A model generated the notes under the pieces. It saw only the letters and a program-made list of their open reading frames with translations, searched no databases and was not told the DNA's origin. From assembly GCA_002946415.1 (NCBI GenBank), contig NJPS01000079.1, positions 558,001 through 622,000 of the forward strand: a stretch of 64,000 nucleotides of DNA, read 5' to 3'. This document shows positions 45,726 through 55,633 of the stretch, one piece after another (position 1 is the first letter of the stretch; each line of letters starts with the position of its first letter). Source of the stretch: Rutstroemia sp. NJR-2017a BVV2. Taxonomy: Eukaryota; Ascomycota; Leotiomycetes; Helotiales; Rutstroemiaceae. Both the position numbers and the translations under genes were made by a program.

Positions 45726-47615
45726 TTACGAAGCCCACGCCGAGCTCAACCCCGCCGCAATCCCCCCCCTTAATTCCCAAAACCCCAAATCCCACTCTTC
45801 TTCAAACAACAGCGCCTCTTCATCCAAATTATGAAGCTCGTCCCATTCACTACCCTTGGGCATACAAAGCTCTCTGATCTCCGAATCAGCTCCCTTCGCT
45901 GCGACTTTCCACTCCCAGCGCATCCCCTCGTTGACTACGAGATGCACTATTTGGCTCATCGCCACGGGCTGGTTTCCTTGCTGCCGGAGCGTGGCCGCGT
46001 GTTTGCGCTCCAGCTCCCAGAAACCTTCGATCAGCCGGATTGTGGAAGGACTGTCCCACATTCCTTCTTTGCGGGGAATGCGTCGGAGGAGCTCCATCGC
46101 TTGTTCGCGGATGGATTTGTTGGTGCATTTTACGCATGTGTCTGGATGGGTGGGTTAGTTTATTGTACTTGGGGGAGATGAGAATGAATGGAATATCGTA
46201 CAATACAATGGAGCCACCAGGCCGGAATCCGTAGAAAATGTCAGCGGCGGTTTGCCCTCCTTTACATCCTGCTCCGCGGCATTGATCAGCGAGCGTGCAA
46301 GACTAACCACAATCCAGAACTCATTTTCATATTTCGCAGTCTTGGACGGATCGTTCGATGATTCTCTACTGCTGCGCAGATCCTCCGAGTCGGGAATCGA
46401 CACCCTGGCCATTATATTGACGATGATGTAGTGGAGTTTGCACATTGCCGCACCGCGCAATTGTTTGCTGTTGAACCTGGCGCTTTTGTGCTTCATGAGA
46501 TTTTCAAAACTGATGATCCATTGGTTGAGTTCGTGCCGGTATTGCTCGTACAGTATTATGGCTTCGGCGGGTTGCTGTGCCATGGGAACACTGCCGTCGC
46601 ACATGTAGAAGACACCGAAGAGGCCTTCGGCGGTTTGATTCAGACTTCGGCGAGCGGCTTCGAGATTGGGGAATTCTTCTGCTATGACGTTTTTGCGTTT
46701 GCTGATGGTCATTACTGATAGGGCGAATGCGGTTCGGTCAGCTTCAGATTGCGTGTCGATGTATAGGACGGCTTGGATGCACAGTCTCATGAATATTGGC
46801 ACGATGTGGTCTTCGATCATCTTTTCATCTTCTGGAGAACTTTTGAGATGGGAGTTATGTAGGATTTTCAGTCCGCTTTCCAAATGTATTATTGCGCTGG
46901 AAAAGTGTCCCCGTAAAGATTCGAAGCAGACGAACATAATGCAGGACATCAAAGCAGTGAGTGGCTTTTGTTTCCGGCATGAAAGTGACCTTCTCAAGTG
47001 CCCTATTGCTTTAGTGTATTGGTCTGTCGCAAACCCGCAGGCCGTTCTCGCTGCATCGCATTTCGTCTCCATGTCCAGGTGTCGATTCGAGAAGTCTTCG
47101 TGTAGTGCTCCGAGACCTATGACCGCATGCCGTAGCGAGGGTTCCGCGACGCTTGCTTGCAGAATGAGCTGTTCCCAGAAGGAACTGTCGAAATATCCGC
47201 TGAGCTCGACTGCCGTATTTGTAACGAAGTATTGAAACCCTCGACGCTCTTCCCTCGTGCCGGGTAGGTGTGTAGAAACTTGCTTGATGATCGAGTCACC
47301 TCGCACCTCGGGGCTTAACCTGGTGAGATCTATGGTATATCCGTCGCATTTTCGTCCCGTAGAGAGACACTTCTGACAAGAGGGTCGGCCTTCATCGCAC
47401 TTGATGCGTCGTATTCTAGCTTGAGTTAGCTTCCATATCCATCACTATTGGAGGAAAGGGGCGACTTACTTGCAGGTCTGACAACCCGTCTTTACTTTTG
47501 GACCGCATTTCCTCCCCCGGGTTACTGGCTTTGCTTTTGCTGTCTCTGGCGGTGGTGTTGTCGTGACTGACGCCGGTGCTTGGGATGTTGGCGTGGCTGA
47601 TCTTGAAGTTTCCAT
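45726..47615 (-). CDS. Zn2Cys6 transcription factor (second regulator)
   Basis: 591 aa from three exons: 47615-47470, 47415-46202 and 46141-45726; total 1776 nt, in frame. The ATG at 47615 starts METSRSATPTSQAP. The first intron falls inside the zinc cluster, whose six Cys are at residues 45, 48, 55, 62, 65 and 72 (GCQTCK / IRRIKCDEGRPSCQKCLS). A longer unspliced frame from 47634 is out of register with the cluster and is not the protein. The remainder is the helical DUF3468-like regulatory region (LRHAVIGLGALHEDF, then ALMSCIMFVCFESLRGHFSS) ending in ELLRRIPRKEGMWDS and a Trp-rich tail. This class often regulates secondary metabolism or stress genes. The adjacent genes give no pathway clue. 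Confidence 0.9.
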
Positions 47616-49293
47616 CGTTTACCTTTACTTGCATTGCAGTCTACAAAAGTCTCACATATTTTGCACTCGACAACGTAAACGACAACGTGAGATGATAAGT
47701 TTTTATATACTTATCCCCTGCAGCCCTGCAGTCATGATTGTTAATCGTTTCTAAACTTACATTCTGCACTGCGCCTCTTATCAACGCATTTGGGGTCTGC
47801 GGCCGCATCCTGGAGAACAACCTTATTCAGATGTTAATCTAGCTCCAAGAGACCCTCGTTACCGCGTGGAGTCGTCATGGTTCACTCCACAAGCGTCTTG
47901 CGATCGTGGACGTTGTTGGTTCCTGAGGATGTCAAGTCTGCCTTGGCAAAGGTTAGCATAAGGCTGACCGTCGGTGATTAATGAATTAGACGAGCTACCC
48001 AATGAGAATCTTTGTAGATCGCTTACATAACGCTTTAGGAAAGGGCAACATCCAGGTGATCTGAGGCTAGCATTTTACGTCAAGTGAAAGCTCGCTCTCA
48101 CTTTCATATATACAAGTTATCATGGATCGTCTGTTTTCTTTCTTCATATTTGGTCAGTTGGTAATGGATTGGATTTCCAAAGGCTGGGGATCTTTCAGGT
48201 GTGATTTTTTACTGGGGTTCCGTTTTTGGGCACCGGTTTGCGGGCAGTCCAATAGTGTTCTATAGACTATGGAACGAGCCATATAGGAATGGTTCTTATT
48301 GATACAAGCCCATGAAAACTCCTGCAAGGCCGATTCTGGGCGTTAGGTACCTCTGTGCTCGACCTAAACAAGTGACAACCTCCCGTTCATGCGACTACTT
48401 CTACCACGTTGTAGCCCGCATCACACGTTCTTCGTAAGCATAAACACGTTTTCCTCCTTGCTACATGCCTTCTGCCGAGTGGCGTGCCATGAGGTGATCT
48501 AATCGAGCGTCCGGATCTTATAGTTTTGGGGATTGGGCTCGCGCTGAATACCCAGAAGCATTCAGAATGAAGTGGACCTGATGAAGTGTGAAAACCTAGA
48601 CCGGAAAGGTGGTAGGTTTCTTTGCTGCAAGGGAATACGGGTCTTGTATGTGCAAGGGCCCTTGGACTGACCGGTATAATATGCAGAACAGTGGTAATCT
48701 GGGCTGTTTGATGGTGTCTAGTGCTGACAAGGCTCGTCGTTCGCACGACTTACACCAAATGGGGACGGCCGGTAGTTGGTGTTCGCTAGGAGAATAAGAC
48801 CTGGTAAGTAGTAGACCATTTCTTCCCTTGGCACTGAAAGTCAGTATGGCATGGCCCTAATCTTATCTCAACCAGTAAGGAGTACGTAGTAGCATTCACG
48901 AGGCTTGAATCTGTTCTAACCCCCTGTGATATGATTTCATTACATTGGAGACTTCGTTCATTCGGAGGGTTCAAAGTTATGCGACACCCATCAGGCCAGC
49001 CACGCTATTGGGTTCTAGGATCTAGCCTTAAGCTGTTGACTCTATCTCCATGTCGAGTCGCCAAGTATCAAATCTTCAATGCTTGTGCCTAGATGTCATG
49101 GAATGCGCATGGGCCATCTCTGATGTCCTGCTTCGATGCTTCTCGTCCAGTAGTGAATTCAACTTGAGCCACCGAACTCAGCCCCATCTCATTCACTACT
49201 ATCTGCCAAACAAACAACTTAACTATATAATCCCTAACAACGTTCCTCCTTTCATCAGACTGCCCCAGCAGTGCCATGGCTCAACAGTAGAAT

Positions 49294-49317
49294 TCGGCGC
49301 CCTACGAGGGGCGCCGA
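49294..49317. repeat. GC-rich 9-bp inverted repeat (hairpin)
   Basis: TCGGCGCCC and GGGCGCCGA form a perfect 9-bp stem around a 6-nt loop (TACGAG), giving a stable hairpin in DNA or RNA. No coding gene surrounds it. It could be a regulatory palindrome; no transcript evidence is available here. Confidence 0.5.
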
Positions 49318-49457
49318 GTGTCGACAATTCTCAGTTTGACCTGGCGGGCAGTCTGCGAGACGATCGAAACAGTGATTCCAGCAAGTGCTGGGAGTTCATT
49401 GGGGTGACGACGGGCGTAGGCGCCTTAAGCTTTTGACTTTTTGGATCTCTCTTTTTT

Positions 49458-49505
49458 TTGGACTTGACGACTTCGTTTATTTTGGACTTGAAGACTTCGT
49501 TTATT
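49458..49505. repeat. 24-bp tandem duplication
   Basis: Two copies, 49458-49481 and 49482-49505, of a unit starting TTGGACTTGA and ending CGTTTATT, differing at one position (GACGAC versus GAAGAC). It follows a T8 run. It is probably a simple duplication. Confidence 0.75.
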
Positions 49506-50338
49506 TTATTTACAGTAGACGGAAGCGAGTCCTTAAAACACCATACCATTCTTGCCGTCATCCCGATGTGCTGTGCATTCGTGCGTCGTAGAAACACAAG
49601 ACTGACGGTCTGGGCTGTCTACTGCGACGACCCAACCAGCGGATTGACTCTCATCGAGATCAAAAGGGTTCATTGAATACGCAGAAATAATCTTATCCCT
49701 ATAGCATAGATTTCCTTGTTGCGGGGAAAGGCTGACTTGGTGGATTCGATGATGCGGCAGCAATCTACTTACGAGTCAAAAAGGTAACCAGGGAAGATTC
49801 AACTACCACTATTAATGCCCTACAAAAGCTTTGCAGAAGGATGGACGACCTCGTATGCCCATAGTCCATACAGTAGAAGTGAGTGATAGCAGGCTAAGAG
49901 TAACGAACTCGAGAAGACTAATCGATCTCCCCTTGGGAGTACAGATTGCTCTGAGAGATGAATCCAAGCAAAGATTACAAGCAACCTATACCAATACACT
50001 GGTCGCCCAATAGCAACGCAGACGTCTGCCACAATATGAAATTGACTTATGAAGTTCAGAAACACATCCACCATAGCCCCATGTGTTATTCGTACTATGT
50101 TTCGTGGTTTCTTTGTTCATGGTCGTCGTTGCGCTTTTAGTGGTCCCCTAGAGCTAACGCAACAGGGGTGGGTATCTCGGCTCGGAAGCGTCATTAATGA
50201 TCACCAATCCGAAACATCGGCACAGCACAGCCTACCTATAAGGTGCCCAATCACAATATTTCCTACAATCTTCAAATCAGCCATTGAGTTCGCATTTCTA
50301 TCCATTCAACATCAATAAGAGTAAAGATTGGATATGCG

Positions 50339-52247
50339 ATGGCCGCACAACGAAGAGGACAGGATCCTTTAAACATCGATCTCTCAAACAACAATGCCGA
50401 CTTCCCACCCCTCGTTGCGCTGTTTATGATCTACTTTGATATCAAAGCCGGATATACACTTGGATGGAAGAGATCGCTGCCAGGCGTCGAGCTTGAGGGT
50501 GTTGTGGAATATAGGAGTCTGCCGTCGGGTCTGCATACAGTAGAAGAGGACTTGATCTACTTTACTCATGATAGCTATGCGGGATTGAGCGCATTCGTCA
50601 ATGTGCCCGCAGATGAGGGGTCGAGAAATGCGCGGATGATTGCCGTGGGAATTATGGTTCCTTTGAGTTATGGCAGATTGGGCAGAAGCTGGAAACATGC
50701 GGAGAGCTTGAAGGATATCGCAAAGTAGGGGCATGTCCTTCCGGACCAGCCGCATGATTGATCGCTAACACAATACTTAGGGAGCTCATTTTAGATGAGA
50801 GCAAGACCAAGCGCCTGGAAAACTATTGGGAGAGCCACAAGGCAGAGGACCTCAATACAAGCAAGGATACTGACTCGTTATTGGATTCTCCGTCGAGCAT
50901 GAAATTCAAGTTTCAGAGCACACCCACGAAAGCGAAGGGACACAGTAGAATGCGATCGGCTTCGGACGGCACTGCGCTACTGCCCCCGGGACATACACTG
51001 TCGGCATATCACCCGGCATGGAGTCTGCCGCGCCTATTGGAAACATTTGGTCCTATGATATTTCCTATCCATCGAGCAGCATTGTTGCGCAAGAGGATAT
51101 TAATCAGTGCGCATGCGCCGGTTCACGAGACTTGTGATTTTGGTTCGGAATACCCTCAGAGCCCTATGTCAAGCACTAACAGATCCTAGTTTACGATATT
51201 TCGGTTCTCTCAAACATCCCACTGGCCGTCAGTGAGCTCTTGGAACCTAGTGCACCACCCCAGAGACTGCGCCCACTCTTCTCCATCGGTATCCACGACA
51301 TACCCCTCCTAGAGGATGATCTCAAAGCCTCCAAAAGAAAAGCCTCTTCCGAGGACACCTACGCAGCTGAGTCTCACGATGAAAAGGGCTGCGGCTGGAT
51401 CGCCTGCACAACCGACAGTATCCTCGCAACCAAAACCAAACTCTACGACATCGTGATAACCATGCCACCCCCACACTCCTCCTCCTCTTCCTCCAAAGTA
51501 TGGCCCAAAATCGAAAGCGCCTCTGGCACCGAACTCAAAGCCACGCAACGCGATCTCCGGCGCTTCAAAGCCCTCCGCTGGGGTCTCTCCCGCAGTCCAC
51601 GCTCTCCCGCCCTCTCCCGGCGCACGAGCACCGAATCCCACACCATCGAATCCTTCCCCGACCTCTCGCAATCCACCACCACGCTCCCCCCGCGCGACGA
51701 CCCCATGCTCGACATCCCCGACACCGAGTCCATCGTCGAGCCCGTGTCCTGGTCCGCGCTCGCCTACTCCGGTTTCATATGGTGGGCCTCGGCGGGCGAA
51801 CAACGTCTGCATTCGCAGGAGGAATGGGAAGCCGATGCCTCGCTATTCTCGACTCCTCATACACCCAACCCTTTCCCATCTGCTAGTATTTATCATGATT
51901 CGCGGCCGTCGGCGGAGGCAGAAATGGCCATTATTGCGTATTTCCACCGATTGACGACGCAGATTTTGACGATCTTGAGCGATATTATCGATGCCTCGGA
52001 TTCAGATGATGAGCGGGAAGATAATTCTCCATTGATAAGCAGCGCGGATGGAGCTGCTGATTCGGGGGAAGTAGAAGACGAAGGTGGAATGGTGTATGTG
52101 AGTAGTGCAGACATGGAGAGGATGGGGTTAGATGTTTGGAGTGCAGGGGATTACGCCTTTGTTGAGGAGTTGGTGAAGGAGTACTTTGGGAGAAGGGTCA
52201 AGATCGAGGGGAGGGGCGTGGATATCTGTGGTGTGAGGGTCTGTTAG
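50339..52247 (+). CDS. LCHN/DENND11-like protein (DUF2347/DUF4484)
   Basis: 601 aa from three exons: 50339-50724, 50781-51142 and 51190-52247; total 1806 nt, in frame. The ATG at 50339 gives MAAQRRGQDPLNIDL. The first half matches the LCHN/DENN-related fold: PPLVALFMIYFDIKAGYTLG, then GLHTVEEDLIYFTHDSYAGL and a VPLSYGRLGRSWKHAESL segment. It continues with HPAWSLPRLLETFGPMIFPI, then CDFVYDISVLSNIPLAVSEL across the second intron. The second half, a DUF4484-type region, has a Ser-rich insert and ends with an acidic stretch. DENN-type proteins are usually GDP/GTP exchange factors for Rab GTPases; the target Rab is unknown. The second intron uses an atypical donor (GTTCGG at 51143). Family assignment rests on motif memory and is good but not certain. 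Confidence 0.82.
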
Positions 52248-52807
52248 GTGCTTCTTTCCAAATATTTCTACTTCTAGTTTGTTCCTTTCCTCCGGTAATT
52301 ATCCCACCCGTTCGGGACTGCGCAATAGGGAGGAGCTTTAGGGGGACATTAGGGAGTTTGGACATGAGGCTGGGTGTTTTGGCGCAGTGGAAGTCTGTCC
52401 CAAAAGCAAGGATTAGCGAATAAATTCTCATTCGGTTTTCTCTTCTCATGCTCACACAGCAAGTGCAAGTAACAATAAGAATTGTAGGAATTTTTCGTTT
52501 TAGATGGAAGAACCTCTAAGTTGAACTTAAACATCTGTACATCAACCCCAAATCTCAAGTTTCTAGCGCTCTCCAAAGACCCATTTCCGCGCTATCAGCG
52601 ATGCCACCCCTTGCGCACTTGGCATGAGGAAGTCATCAGCCAGTCCAAAAACCATATCACGTTATGTGTATAAGACGCCATCCCAAATGCAAGCATAATG
52701 CTGTCACCCAATATTTGTACAAAGTTCATTTCACCCCTGAAAAGAATTGCAAGTCCCTTAAGAAAACCCAAATGCGCAATAACAGAAAATTTCGATAATG
52801 AAAAGGA
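52248..52807. other. Convergent 3' flanks between the LCHN-like gene and sec63
   Basis: 560 bp between two stop codons, AT-rich toward sec63. No gene or notable repeat was seen. Confidence 0.5.
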
Positions 52808-55059
52808 TTATGATTCCTCGTCCGAAGTGTCAGTGTCGGTTTCACTAGTCTCATCCACTTCTTCGTCTGTATTGCTGTCATCTTCACTAGATTCTTGAAC
52901 TTCTTGCTTCTTCTTCTTTTTAGGTGGAGCGGCGCCTGTCTTGAGAGCTTGCATTTGGCCTGCTAACGAATCTGTGATGAAATTGTTAGAATGAAATTCG
53001 CATTGGACAGTTAATGTAAGAAACATACCTTCATCAGGTTCACTGATGTCATCCTCCGCATCAATCTCCAGCGCTTTGCTGGCATCTTCAACCACTAGAG
53101 TGGTCTCCAGCTTTGTGTCGAACCCAACATACGAATCGCATATCAGATGCATAACAAATGTGTAGCTACCTGGCTGTGGAGGAGCTTGAAATTGTGCCTT
53201 GAGAGTTTGCATGTTGAACGTGGGCTTTCCGTTCTCATCGAAGATTGGCTTGTCGAATGCAAAGAATGTGAAGGGAGGGACGGCGATCTTGCCTTGCTTG
53301 CTATCGGTCAGGAAAACGTGCCACTTAGGAGAATGGTCACGTGGAAAGTAAGGAGCGAATGCGAGAGGAGGGAAGACCTGTTTGTCTTCAGTCTTTTCAC
53401 CCTTAGCAGACTTCTTTTTGCGTCCAAGAATAGCATCGAGATCGTCCTCATCAGGGTCAATATCCTCAAGGTCAAGCTCGTTGACCTCAGGAACCTTCTC
53501 ACTACCAGGTGGAATGAAGCGACCTTTGACGACAAAGGATACCAGCGAACTAGGAGTGATGAACTTCTCTCCAGTGACCTTGAAGAAAGCCTTCTCGACT
53601 TGCAAGCGGGGTAGTTGTCTGGCAGTAGTAAGTGCGGTTTTGTATTCAGATTCAGTAAGTAATCCTTTGCCAACACTCAGTCTGTGGCGGTATGCTTCAG
53701 GAAGTTCCATATATTGCTGTAGAGTCAGGTGAGTCCTTGCGTCACCTTCGATAGCCTTTGCAATAGCAGGGGTAATGTGAGGCAGTTGTAGGAGCGGCGA
53801 GGCATGAGGTGGTAATGCTTGAACGATATTTTGAGCGGTGGCATATGACGCAAGAATAGGACCGGTAGTTCCAAAGGCAAGGGTGATAGATGTGAACGCG
53901 TTGTTAAGATCATGGGCGATAGGTGCAACTTCATACTTCTCCTGGTCGAGAGTAGAATCTTCAAGTTCGACACGTCCCAAGTACGCCCACAATAGTGCAA
54001 GCGCCTTTCGTCGAGCACCACCGTCCAGTTCCTCTAGTTTTGTCTTATCACCGGCAGACATACCGGCCGCATAGGTGGTCACTTCACCAGGGGCAAGGGT
54101 CCTTGATTCTACCTTTCCAAGCCCGGAATCGGCCTTGTGGCCCTTGAAAGCATGGCGATACTCAACACCACTGCTCAATGCGCCTACGATCCCACCTTCG
54201 GTGATATTCTCCTCATATTCTTGGAAGAGGTTGTTGGCACTCTCGATGAGAATCTTTTCCTTCGACATGCGTTGGGTACCATACCACCAGGTTCCAACCA
54301 GGTAGGGTAGCAAAACACCCAGTAAAAGAGCATACACAAGAACAACGTATTTTCCATTTCCTTCCGAGACGATCCATGTGGGTAGAGCAATTCCAATGCT
54401 AAAGCTTTGCTTTCCATCTGGGTGCCCAAACTGAATGTAGTTATTTCGGATATCCTCATCTGTGAGGGCTTTGTACGCCTTTGTGAGCTCTACAAAATAA
54501 TCATTCAGAGACTCGATTGTTTGATTTTTGGCTGGGTCGGGTCTGATCTTATCAGGATGGAACTTCAGTGAGAGTCGCTTGTAGTGGGATTTGATTTCTT
54601 TCTCGGACGCAGACTGATCATAGTTAGCTACAATTCTTCTAAGAAGCCTCCATAAAAGATTTACCTCTTTGATGCCCAAGATATCATATGGATTCCAGAT
54701 CTTTGGGATAGTTCGTGCCGTAACTTGGAATTGGTAGGCCATAACAGCGACAATCGCCCACCCCACAATCATAGCAATAAAGCGCTTAACTTTGCGCTGC
54801 TTCCTCCTCTGCGCTCGCCGCTGCGTGTCGATCAGATCCGCATGTTCTGGTTTGTAGTCGGTCTTTATTCGCGGTGCCGTAGCACTTGGATCTGATCTGG
54901 GTCTTAAAACATCCCATGTCAGAGCTGTGGATACAAGTCCCACGACAGTACCTATGAAGATAGGGAAGAATTGTCCCTGTCCCATAGGTTAGCAGAAAAC
55001 AGAAACTAATGCGCTGGGACGCATACCTGTTCATCATAGGAATAATCTGTCCCACTCAT
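52808..55059 (-). CDS. sec63: ER protein translocation subunit Sec63
   Basis: Membrane J-protein that recruits the lumenal Hsp70 BiP to the Sec61 translocon; 697 aa. Four exons: 55059-55027 (11 codons), 54976-54665, 54613-53029 and 52971-52808; total 2094 nt, in frame. The start MSGTDYSYDEQ is a separate small exon, matching other Sec63 N-termini. Transmembrane segments are FFPIFIGTVVGLVSTALTW (residues 14-32), FIAMIVGWAIVAVMAYQF and YVVLVYALLLGVLLPYLVG. The lumenal J domain lies between the last two (NPYDILGIKE / SASEKEIKSHYKRL, HPD at 134-136). The Sec63/Brl domain follows, and the C-terminus is an acidic tail (SSEDDSNTDEEVDETSETD). The second intron (54614-54664) is 51 nt, in frame and stop-free within the J domain. 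Confidence 0.95.
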
Positions 55060-55633
55060 CTTGAGGTTATTCCTCGGTCTGCCAGACCTGTTCTTTCACA
55101 ATGTACTGGCGCACAAATTTTCTCAAGTACCAAAGAACCTTCTAAATCGCCTCTGGTGGTGGTCTTGTTTGCAGAGGTCATTAAAGAATAAGTTGTGTTG
55201 TGGGTTCCGGGGACTTAAATTTTGGACGTTTTGACCATGAGCTTTTGAGATGTGGCTCGAACTGCCCTCATCCAAGACGAAAAGCACGCTAGCCATTTAT
55301 CGCATAGTCTATTACTACCCGCCAATCAATCGCGTTGCTGCTCATCCTAAATGGAATTGAGATCTGGACAGAGAACAGCACGGAAAAAAAGACTTACCAT
55401 CCCAGGATGTTGCTCAATAATCATGATATCTCATTACTGTAACTTCCTTTGTACATTGTGGAATCTTAGCATTATTTGACAAGTTTACCGTCATGAAGCT
55501 CATACAATAAAGTTAACCTAGTTCTCTCATGATTCATCCGTCAAGCTCCTCAACCCCTTCGAACGCCCAGCAATATCTATATGACGCCAATCCTTGAGCG
55601 CCTAGCAGAGCACATTGTATCCGTGTCTATAAT
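55060..55633. promoter_or_regulatory. sec63 upstream region / 3' flank of rdh54
   Basis: 574 bp on the upstream side of sec63. On the minus strand a short ATG frame (from 55425, MIIEQHPGM) runs into a good GTAAGT donor at 55398, with a CTGTCCAG acceptor about 35 nt later. A 5'-UTR intron or short upstream frame is possible but unproven. No full gene is seen. Confidence 0.35.

Larger units (their letters stand above)
47616..50338. other. 2.7 kb gene-free interval
   Basis: This is the divergent region between the Zn2Cys6 regulator and the LCHN-like gene. Several open frames of 60-128 codons occur on both strands, but none has recognisable domains or plausible splicing. Two structured spots are listed separately: a 9-bp hairpin (49294-49317) and a 24-bp tandem duplication (49458-49505). 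Confidence 0.5.

Noticed and set aside
47416..47634. 72-codon frame overlapping the first exon of the second Zn2Cys6 regulator
   Set aside because: It is one base out of register with the zinc cluster; the ATG at 47615 in the other frame splices to the conserved cysteines.
48387..48746. 119-codon minus-strand frame
   Set aside because: No recognisable motif and Arg/Ser/Thr/Pro-rich shadow-like composition; no support from neighbouring splice sites.
49050..49436. 128-codon plus-strand frame in the long gap
   Set aside because: No domain, no signal peptide, unremarkable composition, and it crosses the GC-rich hairpin; not enough to call a gene.
51309..51812. 167-codon Gly-rich minus-strand frame
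   Set aside because: Antisense shadow of exon 3 of the LCHN-like gene.
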